In this document: positions 1-6,845 of the stretch, in pieces
Numbering within the stretch: position 1 is the first letter of the stretch
Layout of the letters: each line of letters begins with the position of its first letter
NCBI GenBank assembly: GCA_016550405.1
Contig: JABXGX010000208.1
Coordinates: 1-15,629 of the forward strand
Source: an archaeon
GTDB taxonomy: Archaea; Asgardarchaeota; Hermodarchaeia; Hermodarchaeales; Hermodarchaeaceae
Length of the DNA stretch: 15,629 bases
Reading direction: 5' to 3'
Made by a program: the position numbers and the translations under genes
The notes under the pieces: generated by a model
Seen by the model: only the letters and a program-made list of their open reading frames with translations
Database searches by the model: none
Told to the model about the DNA's origin: nothing

Positions 1-1
1 A

Positions 2-1684
2 ATTGAAAATTGGAATCAAAGCAATTCGACACCTGCACTTATCAGATCGCTTGTAACACACGAAAATGCTCGCTGCAAATATGAAGCCCAATTCTTTGAA
101 GAGGCCAAGCTTCATCAACTCGATTCTTCACAGATTTATAATATATTCAAACCGTTAAAGGAAACTGGAAACCTTTCACCTCCACAATTGAGTTCTACAA
201 TTGAGGTCCTCATATCAATATCTGAGAATGGAAATCGGGTTCTAGTAGCTGATTTGAAGCCCTACCATGAAAGAGGTCCGCAATGGCTAAAGGGAATTGC
301 TGACTCAATTAAAGAAAATCAATTAGAAATCGAAGTGCTTCTTGGGAAAAGCCCACTATTAAACTCAAATTCTGAAACCTTTCGTATTTGTATCGACCAT
401 CGAATCCTGTACATTTGGCGCTGTGATAGAGATGAGACCAAATGGATTAATTTTTGTGCGGACGAGAATTTCTACTTTCATTCTGCAAAAGCAAAAAGAA
501 TGGTCATAGCGGAAGCTTGTCAACACCTTGGAATTGATGGTCATGTCCGATTAAGTAGGATTATATCTCAAATCTCTGATCATCCAGGAAAATTAAGCTA
601 TAACAAGCCCCTCAGCGATTTACAATATTCTCGTCTGCATTTGAAGGGGGAGACCCTTCATTTTCTTCTCGATGTTACTGGACAACGCTTGCAGGATATC
701 AGACACAACATCTTTTATGTTGGAAGAGGTAATTTCGAGAAAGGTAGAATTGTAAGTCCAACCTTTCAATCGTTTGAGGTTATCCGGGTGCGCCTTTTTG
801 CTTCGATGATTTGTGATGGCCACCTCGATAAGAACAGGCTTCTGAGTTATTGTGAAAAGAATGATGTACGCAGGGAAATTGTGCTAAGGCATTTAGGAAG
901 ATTTGGTTCTATTGATTACCGACGTGTTGAACATAATTACAATTTTTATCTATATTTTCCAGCAATTATTGGTCGGTTCATGGAAAAGTGGGAATTTCCG
1001 ATTGGCGATAAGGCATTACAGGATGTGTCTCTTCCTGATTATATTATGAATGGATCATTGGAGGTGAAACGAGCTTACTTTCAAGAGTTGATTCCTGAGG
1101 ATGGTAATTTCTATATAACTGATGGCAATCGAGGTCGGTTTCAATGGAATCGAACAGTAGTTCTTAGTGCGGGGAAAAAGACTGAAAAGTATGATTTCAA
1201 ATCAAAAATCAGTCATGAGGAGATTGAGTTTATCAAAAGACATGGTCAACAAAAAAACTTGACTTTCAGTCAACCCGACTTTCCTACAAGTGTTATAAAA
1301 TCGCGCTGGGGAGCCTTGGAACAACTAGCAAATTCCAAGGATTCTAAAATTACTAGACTAGCAAAACGATTGAAATCAACCATAAAGAAAAATCCTAGTA
1401 CACTTTTAGAGGATGAATTACGGTTATGTGAATCACTAGGAGTGACAATTAATCATTATCCAGTGTTCATCACGTATTTTCCTCAATCAGAACGGGTTTC
1501 AGTTTCTTGGCAGGCTCAAACAGCTTCGAAAGAGGACGCAGTACTTCTTGGTTTATTAGCCCCGCCCAATGATGTTGAAAAAAATATAGCCTTAAAAATA
1601 TGGATGTCTACTGAAGGCGATATTTTTAAGAAAGTTGCCGAAGAATTAAGGAGAGAAAAAATTGATTTCTTGAATACACCCTGA
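2..1684 (+). CDS. Unrecognised protein with two LAGLIDADG-like motifs, 5' end outside window
   Basis: The reading frame is open from base 2 with no stop, so the true start lies upstream. The internal TTG at 188 is only the first permitted start inside the window. About 560 residues are visible. I do not recognise the family as a whole. Two segments resemble the paired helices of LAGLIDADG homing endonuclease folds: RLFASMICDGHL (about 788-823) and KRAYFQELIPEDGNF (about 1067-1111). Each ends in an acidic-Gly pair, and they lie roughly 95 residues apart, the spacing expected for a two-motif monomer. The second motif is followed by a basic, aromatic stretch (GRFQWNR). Codon use looks ordinary and there are no membrane segments. 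It could be a domesticated LAGLIDADG DNA-binding protein or an unrelated family with chance similarity. The gene ends convergent with the uvrB fragment. Confidence 0.7.
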   Translation: MENWNQSNSTPALIRSLVTHENARCKYEAQFFEEAKLHQLDSSQIYNIFKPLKETGNLSPPQLSSTIEVLISISENGNRVLVADLKPYHERGPQWLKGIADSIKENQLEIEVLLGKSPLLNSNSETFRICIDHRILYIWRCDRDETKWINFCADENFYFHSAKAKRMVIAEACQHLGIDGHVRLSRIISQISDHPGKLSYNKPLSDLQYSRLHLKGETLHFLLDVTGQRLQDIRHNIFYVGRGNFEKGRIVSPTFQSFEVIRVRLFASMICDGHLDKNRLLSYCEKNDVRREIVLRHLGRFGSIDYRRVEHNYNFYLYFPAIIGRFMEKWEFPIGDKALQDVSLPDYIMNGSLEVKRAYFQELIPEDGNFYITDGNRGRFQWNRTVVLSAGKKTEKYDFKSKISHEEIEFIKRHGQQKNLTFSQPDFPTSVIKSRWGALEQLANSKDSKITRLAKRLKSTIKKNPSTLLEDELRLCESLGVTINHYPVFITYFPQSERVSVSWQAQTASKEDAVLLGLLAPPNDVEKNIALKIWMSTEGDIFKKVAEELRREKIDFLNTP

Positions 1685-1686
1685 AA

Positions 1687-1710
1687 TTTAATTTTGTAAT
1701 TAAAGGTTTT
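1687..1710 (+). terminator. AT-rich hairpin plus T-run after the first gene
   Basis: TTTAATT (1687-1693) and AATTAAA (1698-1704) form a perfect 7-bp inverted repeat with a TTGT loop, followed by GG and TTTT. It begins 3 bases after the stop codon. The stem is weak but the position and T-tract fit a transcription end. Confidence 0.4.
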
Positions 1711-1789
1711 CTCCTTCAGAATCTAATATCGTGAAACACTGTAGTTGCATGAAACCGTTTTTAGAAATTTGATGATTAACACTCATTCA

Positions 1790-2101
1790 TTATTCAATGG
1801 CATTGATAAAATAGTCGTAATATGAGGTGTAGTACTCAACAGCATTATTTGGAAAATACTCACGAAACATGCTGGTCAGTTGAGCAGCCAATGTTTTGTT
1901 TGGGGCAATCACCAAGGTGGGTTTCTGCAACGCTTCCACAATGGAAGCCACCGTGTAAGTTTTTCCAGAACCAGTAACCCCTAATAATGTCTGTTGGGCT
2001 TTACCTTGCTTGTATCCCTTGATGAGAGCCTGGATAGCTGTTGGTTGGTCGCCTCTTGGCGTGTAGTCTGGATTGAGTTCAAACTTACGTGATGTGGCCA
2101 A
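1790..2101 (-). pseudogene. uvrB: uvrB fragment, N-terminal ~100 residues only
   Basis: UvrB is the helicase-like damage-verification subunit of the UvrABC nucleotide excision repair system, normally about 650-700 residues. This frame gives 103 residues that match only its N-terminus. They include the Q-motif region ([10 protein letters not shown]), the Walker A P-loop ([17 protein letters not shown]), [10 protein letters not shown] and the YYTSYYDY segment. After that the frame leaves the family (FINAIE) and stops, exactly where the family continues with QPEAY and the DNA-wedging beta-hairpin. Nothing else of UvrB is visible nearby, so this is a truncated remnant. No ATG is available at the N-terminus. 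TTG at 2101 is the best start, with GGGAGG about 12 nt upstream. UvrB is bacterial-type and sporadic in archaea, probably by transfer. The fragment could not repair DNA alone. Confidence 0.88.
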
Positions 2102-2160
2102 TGCGACGTCGCGCCTCCCGGATTTGTGGAAGCGCTTTCGGGTTTATGATTGTTGCGGAG

Positions 2161-2204
2161 TGTTATCAATAAGTATTGAATCTCACACAAGGATAACAGT
2201 GAGA
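2161..2204. promoter_or_regulatory. Two overlapping inverted repeats between divergent starts
   Basis: TGTTATC (2161-2167) and GATAACA (2192-2198) form one perfect 7-bp inverted repeat. TCTCAC (2181-2186) and GTGAGA (2199-2204) form a second. They lie between the divergent starts of the uvrB fragment and the saccharopine-dehydrogenase-like gene, the expected place for regulatory sites. No convincing TATA box was seen, so the role is a guess. Confidence 0.25.
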
Positions 2205-2241
2205 GCAAGGCTTATCCATTTCTAATTAGTCTGTTGTGCAT

Positions 2242-3702
2242 ATGCCAGGTCCAACAGTGCTCCTCATCGGTTGTGGGCGAATGGGCAGAGGAATTGCGCG
2301 GATGCTTTTACAAGAGCAAACCAAGCAGCACTTCCCGATTGAGCTTTGGATTTATGATCCTTTTCTCCCTGCTGAAACCCAATGCCTTCAGGAAGTCCGT
2401 AAGAGTAGGGTGCCTGGGTCTGTTAAGTCACTCCGTGAATTTTTTTCTGAATCCAATGGCAAACAAGTATCACATTTTTCACCAGAAGTTCACTCGAAAA
2501 AGCTAACTAAAGTGTCTGAATTAGTTTGTAACACAGTGCGACAGCTTGCGCCAAGACTAATCGTGAATGCTGCAACCTACTTGGCTCATCAATTGTATAT
2601 TCCTCTTGCTCGTGAACTGGAATGTGATTACCTCGATTTAGGACAGAATCTTCCCGCCTTTGAAGAGCTGAAAGCCCTCGATACAATAATTGCCAAAACC
2701 AAAGAAAGGGCTCGAATCATCCAAGAGAACGGATTGGCACCAGGTCTTGCTAATATTCTAGCGATGAGTATGTACAACAAGGCCTTGCAGGAAAGCTCGG
2801 GAGACAAGGTGTATTCTGTGCAGATGCGTGTGGGTGGACTCCCGCAAGACACCTCCAAAGGAGGGAAGCTCCATTACGGTCCCATATTTTCTCCTGAAGG
2901 ACTGCTTTTTGAATACGAACACAAAGCCAATGGACTACGGAATAGCAAACTGGTTACGCCTACAACGTTTTCTCATCCTAAATACTGGGAATCAGCCACG
3001 GATGTCCCCCAACCTTTTGGTATCGCGCCTTTCACAATCAGGAATCCTGAGATACAATCCATCTTGAAGGAACGAATGGAAAGTGAATTCCTTCAAGAAA
3101 GTGAAAACCAGCTTCTCATCACACAGTTAGAGGCGCGGCCCACGGCCGATGGAAGCTCTAGGATGTGCTTTGATCCCCAATTGCAACGAATGGTTTCCAA
3201 TCTAGAATATAAGACACTCCGGTTTGCCCCTCACTACAACGTATGGGAAGACCTAAAGCAAACCGGACGATTAGCCTCCATCCTCGCTCAATGGAAACAG
3301 CATATTGATGAGGCAACGGTCTCAGGATTCCCCGATCTTGTCTTGCTACGTGTTTGGGCCCAAGCCGCGCTGAGATCCAAACCTCATGTCATCGAACTCA
3401 TCACTCTTCACGACGATATTCCTGTTGGCAGCCCACAGGGTTTTACCGCCATGCAGCATCTAACAGGATGGCCTACGGTCTTGCTTGCTATGGCTCTATT
3501 GCAGTACACTCCACGGCAGAAGAGTCCACAAAATCACGGTTTCTTTCGAACTTATAATTTCGTGACGGCATTTAATCGAACTATAGACCAAGTCCTCAGT
3601 GAAGGTGGAATCATCGCACCCTATGAATTAATCGATGGGCTTGTTTTCTTAAAGGAAATGCAGAAGAACCGAATTCCTCTCTGCGAGATCCGAGAAGTAT
3701 GA
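2242..3702 (+). CDS. Saccharopine dehydrogenase-family oxidoreductase
   Basis: The 486-residue protein has the plan of saccharopine dehydrogenase (NAD(P)-dependent, lysine metabolism) and related oxidoreductases. An N-terminal Rossmann nucleotide-binding loop (LLIGCGRMGRG, GxGxxG at residues 10-15) is followed by a conserved segment where a side-chain-binding domain begins (NGLAPGLANILA, near 163-174) and by VGGLP at 197-201. These motifs are typical of the Lys9/LYS1-like family (Sacchrp_dh_NADP plus C-terminal domain). The exact substrate is unclear, because this family includes many paralogues with unknown reactions and no lysine-pathway gene is adjacent. ATG at 2242 is preferred over GTG at 2236, which adds only two residues; neither has a good Shine-Dalgarno. 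It stands alone on the plus strand, divergent from the uvrB fragment. The C-terminal ~200 residues are less recognisable. Confidence 0.85.
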   Translation: MPGPTVLLIGCGRMGRGIARMLLQEQTKQHFPIELWIYDPFLPAETQCLQEVRKSRVPGSVKSLREFFSESNGKQVSHFSPEVHSKKLTKVSELVCNTVRQLAPRLIVNAATYLAHQLYIPLARELECDYLDLGQNLPAFEELKALDTIIAKTKERARIIQENGLAPGLANILAMSMYNKALQESSGDKVYSVQMRVGGLPQDTSKGGKLHYGPIFSPEGLLFEYEHKANGLRNSKLVTPTTFSHPKYWESATDVPQPFGIAPFTIRNPEIQSILKERMESEFLQESENQLLITQLEARPTADGSSRMCFDPQLQRMVSNLEYKTLRFAPHYNVWEDLKQTGRLASILAQWKQHIDEATVSGFPDLVLLRVWAQAALRSKPHVIELITLHDDIPVGSPQGFTAMQHLTGWPTVLLAMALLQYTPRQKSPQNHGFFRTYNFVTAFNRTIDQVLSEGGIIAPYELIDGLVFLKEMQKNRIPLCEIREV

Positions 3703-3919
3703 ACCGACTTGAATCCAAAGATAACCGAGTTATATTCTCCTTTAAGGTTGGCTACAGATCGTACCCTATTCAGATGGATTGGCTTCTTTTAGTGATTTCC
3801 TAATCGGATTCAAGTTTTGGTCTGAGATAGCGTTCACTAAGGAAGATAATGACACACCCAAAGAGAATGAGTGCGAAAGTATATTCAATTATTACAAATC
3901 TTCCTTCCGCCCGAATATA

Positions 3920-4543
3920 TCAATCCTGATGGTGTTTATTAGCATCAATTCCTGCGGCAATGGCTTCAGCGAGTTCCTCAGGTCGTTGGGAACCAATCAG
4001 AACCTGTTTTCCATTTGACAATTGTATCAGAACTCCACGGTTACCACTGACAAGATAGGCTCGACCTCCTCGTTTTACACGAAGCCCTAATCCGCCCCAC
4101 TCTCTGAGGGGACGGAAGGTTTGAACTTCATAGGTTTCAATGGAGTTCCATAGAATGCTTCGAAAGGACTGATGGAAAGGTCGGTACCGATAATACAAGC
4201 CATCAGGCTGGATCTCCAACATGAGTTTCCCCATAGAAAAGATGATAATTGCGAAAACCATAGATCCAGTGAGTAATACACCAAGGATCATTGACGATGT
4301 ACTGATTGGAATAATCACGATGATACTGTAGAGAAAGAGAGAAAGGACTATGAATAGAAGAATAGCTACGAACCGCCATTTTCCAAACGGTTGCACTTCT
4401 CGAAATGTAGCTGTTTCAATGCCGATCATTTCTGTCTTTATTCGGGGTATTGGTTGCTTCTCACTGGGTAGTTGAGGAGGAAATGGACAATACTTTGAAT
4501 CAATACGATTGTGGGGGTTTACGGGTTTTGATCGTTTTCCCAT
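3920..4543 (-). CDS. Small membrane protein, two helices plus PH-like domain (DUF6141-like)
   Basis: The 207-residue protein has a polar proline-rich N-terminus. Two hydrophobic helices follow at about 57-79 and 83-105, separated by a short turn. The C-terminal half is a beta-rich soluble domain with WNSIETYEV, then RAYLVSGNRGVLIQL and VLIGSQRPEEL at about 161-192. The pattern SGNRGV...L.NG...LIGSQ.PEEL is one I associate with DUF6141-type proteins, whose soluble part is likely pleckstrin-homology-like; function is unknown. Its ATG lies 25 bases inside the 3' end of the upstream Tfx-like gene, so the two are translationally coupled in one operon under the operator-bearing promoter at 5012-5082. 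It may be the regulator's target or partner at the membrane, but that is inferred only from gene order. Confidence 0.75.
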   Translation of the reverse strand: MGKRSKPVNPHNRIDSKYCPFPPQLPSEKQPIPRIKTEMIGIETATFREVQPFGKWRFVAILLFIVLSLFLYSIIVIIPISTSSMILGVLLTGSMVFAIIIFSMGKLMLEIQPDGLYYRYRPFHQSFRSILWNSIETYEVQTFRPLREWGGLGLRVKRGGRAYLVSGNRGVLIQLSNGKQVLIGSQRPEELAEAIAAGIDANKHHQD

Positions 4544-4998
4544 TTCAATCGCTTCTGAATAGTAGTGAAAAGATGCTTCGCGGTGTCAGTGGGTGATTGG
4601 TTTGTTGGTATTGAAATCTGCCATTCTTGTGCTAATTGTGCAATGATGCGTTTGCATTCACTTTCTTGGGCGCAGGAACCACAGTCACCTTGATGAGCAA
4701 ACCAAGTTTGGATACCAATTTTTGGTGAATATGTGATATAGGTCTTAGCTTGGTAGGCAGAACAATACCCAACGGCTATGCCATAGCAGGGACTCAGATG
4801 TTTCACCTCAATTCGGTTAATGGATGCAGCGTGTTGCAAGAGCTTCTCGATTCGGGCTTCAGCTCGCTGCTGAGCTTTGCTAACAAAAGGTCGTGAGACT
4901 TGCAGTTCTTCAGCAATGATTGATGGTCGAACCTGTTGGCGCCGTTTCAACCAAATTAGTCCCTGCTTGGGAGTAGGATAACGAAAACTGGTGAACAT
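4519..4998 (-). CDS. Tfx-like helix-turn-helix regulator with cysteine cluster
   Basis: The 159-residue protein has an N-terminal DNA-binding region like Tfx, the archaeal regulator first described at the Methanothermobacter molybdenum formylmethanofuran dehydrogenase operon, or like sigma-70 region 4. It shows TPKQGLIWLKRR, then an HTH at about 23-45 (PSIIAEELQVSRPFVSKAQQ), then a basic helix RAEARIEKLL. The C-terminal part carries C71 and C79 plus C106, C109 and C115 (C-x2-C-x5-C in GDCGSCAQESEC), which could bind zinc or an iron-sulfur cluster. The ATG at 4998 has a purine-rich GGAAGGAA element about 5-12 nt upstream. Two copies of a 24-bp element bracket its TATA box, which suggests autoregulation. 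It overlaps the next gene by 25 bases. Metal or redox sensing is inference; the HTH is directly visible. Confidence 0.8.
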   Translation of the reverse strand: MFTSFRYPTPKQGLIWLKRRQQVRPSIIAEELQVSRPFVSKAQQRAEARIEKLLQHAASINRIEVKHLSPCYGIAVGYCSAYQAKTYITYSPKIGIQTWFAHQGDCGSCAQESECKRIIAQLAQEWQISIPTNQSPTDTAKHLFTTIQKRLKWENDQNP

Positions 4999-5011
4999 TC
5001 AGATTCCTTCC

Positions 5012-5035
5012 AAGTTAACCTAATTCGGACAACTT
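5012..5035. promoter_or_regulatory. Operator-like palindrome, copy 1 (over predicted start of transcription)
   Basis: AAGTTAACC, 7 bases, then GACAACTT. The 24 bp are dyad-symmetric at AAGTT/AACTT, CC/GG and a central AATT. The element lies between the minus-strand TATA box and the start codon of the Tfx-like gene, about 25 nt from the TATA box, so a bound protein would cover the transcription start. The same arms and spacing recur at 5059-5082. Confidence 0.65.
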
Positions 5036-5051
5036 CTAGATTTTCTTCCAT

Positions 5052-5060
5052 ATTATAAAA
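5052..5060 (-). promoter_or_regulatory. TATA box of the Tfx-like operon
   Basis: TATTATAAAA on the plus strand reads TTTTATAATA on the minus strand, about 55 nt ahead of the ATG at 4998. It sits exactly between the two operator-like copies. Confidence 0.55.
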
Positions 5061-5082
5061 GTTAACCGGTTTTTGACAACTT
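5059..5082. promoter_or_regulatory. Operator-like element, copy 2 (over BRE, upstream of TATA)
   Basis: AAGTTAACC, 7 bases, then GACAACTT. The outer arms and spacing are identical to copy 1 at 5012-5035, with start-to-start distance 47 bp. The central seven bases differ, so this copy is less symmetric. It abuts the TATA box on the side where the BRE would lie. Confidence 0.65.
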
Positions 5083-5130
5083 TTTCTGCTTATGATTTCC
5101 CACTTCCTTTCAATTTTACTGTTCTTAGGT

Positions 5131-5154
5131 AAAAAAGAGGTTTATTTGAAAAAA
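5131..5154 (-). terminator. Two oligo-T tracts after the Eis-like gene
   Basis: On the minus strand two T6 tracts occur (A6 on plus at 5131-5136 and 5149-5154), 34-58 bases past the last codon of the Eis-like gene. They also precede the Tfx promoter. Oligo-T tracts are the usual archaeal termination signal. Confidence 0.5.
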
Positions 5155-5188
5155 GCCTTCTTTTCGTAGGTTAATCCAACCATAATGA

Positions 5189-6388
5189 TTAGAAGTTGTA
5201 GGGGTTATAGAGTAGAAGCGGTGGAAACCAACTTCGGAGTAAATCCCGTGTCGAATTAGTCAAACCTTCAATCCAACCAGCGTACTCAAGGGCTTCAAGA
5301 GAGTGGGTACCATAGACTAGTGCGCTGAGCCCACGGATAGTGGATTCGAGTGAAGGAGCCCGTTTGGTTGAACTAGCGGTAAGTTCACCATCCTGTGCTT
5401 GGAGTAAATAGGAGCCAGCATTCCAGCCACATTGAGGATCTGAAAGAGCGATAATTAGTTCTCCGTCCGGAGAGGCGGGAAGCCCATTAAGCGCCTCTTT
5501 GACATCAACCACTCGAGCCATCCAAGGGTGCCAGACTTTGAGTTCCACCCAGTCTCTAAGATCTTCAAACCAGTGTTGAAAGTCGGCCCCATAAGGTATA
5601 ATCATTCGAATGGTTTGGACTTGGTCTCGATGCTTGCCTAAGTAGTTAAAGAGGGCGGCCTGGGCAGGGATGGAGCGCCAGTACATTTCTTCGATGATGA
5701 GTTCGCTGGGTTCGTCAAAAAGCATGTAGCCTTTGATTTGGTATCGGGCTAGAGCTTCAACTTTCCCTGCCTTCTTAATAAAGACAAAGAGTCGGTTTTT
5801 ATTTCGTCGATTCCATTATTCATCACGAATTTCTGGATTAAATGCGTAGCCGTGAAAGGTTTGGGGAGCATAATCTTGGATAAATGCCATGTAGGTGTCT
5901 TTTGCTTCGTTGCTTGGCACACGGTCAAAAACCCAGCTTTCTCCAATAACATCGTCTGATGGAATTCGAAGACCATCAAAGGGAGCTTTCAATCGGAATT
6001 TCTCATATGCAGGAACATACCCTAAGCGAGAATAGAAGGTCTCCCGGAATGGTTCGAGCATACTTACAGAAAGTCCTGTTTCTTTCATTTCGAGGAAGGC
6101 ACTTTGCATTATGGTTCGGACATACCCTTTCATACGGGCTTCGGGGTAGGTGCCAACCATGGAGATACCACCCATCCCTTTGAGGATCCCACGGATGGAT
6201 TGCTTCGTTCTCATAATTGTAAGAACTGTGAGGAGTGTGTCCTCTTCGAAAAGCCCGATGATGTTTTCTGGAATCATGTGGTTGTAGTCTTCATCACGGA
6301 CATCTTGGTCTGTCCAGAACCCATAGGCGTATTGATGAAGTTTGACAGCTTGAGTCAAGTCCTCTTTTGTGAGTTTTCGGATTTCCAT
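5189..6388 (-). pseudogene. Eis-like GNAT acetyltransferase broken by one in-frame TAA
   Basis: Read through, the frame encodes 399 codons, the usual length of Eis-type acetyltransferases (two GNAT folds plus an SCP2-like C-terminal domain, acetyl-CoA-dependent N-acetylation of amines). The first half shows the acetyl-CoA-binding core VGTYPEARMKGYVRTIM and EPFRETFYSRLGY. The second half has MYWRSIPAQAALFNYLGKHR, PWMARVVDV, DPQCGWNAGSYLL and STIRGLSALVYGTHSLE. A single TAA at 5816-5818 (codon 191) interrupts it. The frame before and after is identical, and the codons between the stop and the next ATG (5725) still read as family-like protein (WNRRNKNRLFVFIKK). The C-terminus ends in Phe, matching the catalytic terminal Phe of mycobacterial Eis. 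ATG 6388 is chosen for its Shine-Dalgarno, rather than 6400. Only one lesion is seen, so the loss is recent, or it is a sequencing error or a split gene. Confidence 0.82.
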
Positions 6389-6392
6389 GGGT

Positions 6393-6398
6393 ATCACC
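6393..6398 (-). promoter_or_regulatory. Shine-Dalgarno GGTGAT deciding the Eis-like start
   Basis: GGTGAT on the minus strand matches the archaeal 16S rRNA 3' end and sits 4 nt before ATG 6388. This selects that start over the in-frame ATG at 6400, which overlaps the element. Confidence 0.6.
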
Positions 6399-6494
6399 AT
6401 TTTATAGGAATTTGTCAGTATTAGGAGTCTTATATGGTGTAGTTTGTTAAAATTATCTATAATACATCAAGGATAGCTAACCAGGTTGGTAACA

Positions 6495-6840
6495 ATGAGG
6501 TTTTACTCTGAAGAGAAGATGAAGGCGAACCGTGAGGAGTTCGAAGAGGAGATGTTGTAGTAACCTCATCTGTCGACGAAGAAGCTGTTTGGCTGTCCCT
6601 GTTACAAGGCGAACGAGAGGCTCTTTACGTTCATAGTTATGGACGGTGTTGTACTAATGCAATTATCTGAAGACGAGCAGGTAGAAGTTACAACTTCCCA
6701 AAGGCCAAGTCCTTTGAATCCAACCAACGAGTGATCCAAAAAAATGGGTCCAAGTCTCACTTAAAGAGAAATCCGCTTTGGAAGACATCATGCCTTACGT
6801 GATGAAAAGTTACCAGAACGTACTTGAAGTAAAAAAGTAG
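6495..6840 (+). pseudogene. TfoX N-terminal-domain protein, decayed
   Basis: Joining three frames gives a protein of the TfoX_N/YjbR-like family (about 110 residues, function poorly defined). From ATG 6495 it reads MRFYSEEKMKANREEFEEEM, then tandem stops TAG-TAA at 6558-6563. The same frame resumes with the family signature KKLFGCPCYKANERLFTF and VMDGVVLMQLSEDEQ. Near 6685 the reading shifts to NFPKAKSFESNQRV. It shifts again within the A7 run at 6738-6744 to KKWVQVSLKEKSALEDIMPY and ends at TAG 6838. Two stops plus two shifts make it a clear pseudogene. The A7 shift alone could be a sequencing error, but the tandem stops are hard to explain that way. It ends 5 bases from the convergent methyltransferase gene. 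Confidence 0.8.
6831..6836 (-). terminator. T6 tract ending the methyltransferase transcript
   Basis: A6 on the plus strand is T6 on the minus strand, 10-15 bases beyond the methyltransferase stop. It lies inside the last codons of the TfoX-like pseudogene. Confidence 0.4.
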
Positions 6841-6845
6841 CCGAT

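Noticed and set aside
1790..2101. Intein insertion as the cause of the uvrB break
   Set aside because: The sequence after YYDY has no Cys/Ser at the junction and no splicing blocks, and it stops after six residues.
3779..4018. 79-residue plus-strand frame after the saccharopine-dehydrogenase-like gene
   Set aside because: It overlaps the 3' end of a well supported minus-strand gene by about 100 bases, has no ribosome binding site and no recognisable protein features.
5749..5979. 76-residue minus-strand frame spanning the Eis-like stop codon
   Set aside because: I considered a frameshift join, but the codons before and after the TAA are in one shared frame with family-like sequence, so this is an out-of-frame shadow.
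6401..6480. Translation of the Eis-like gene from ATG 6400
   Set aside because: The Shine-Dalgarno GGTGAT lies inside the first codons after 6400 and points to ATG 6388.
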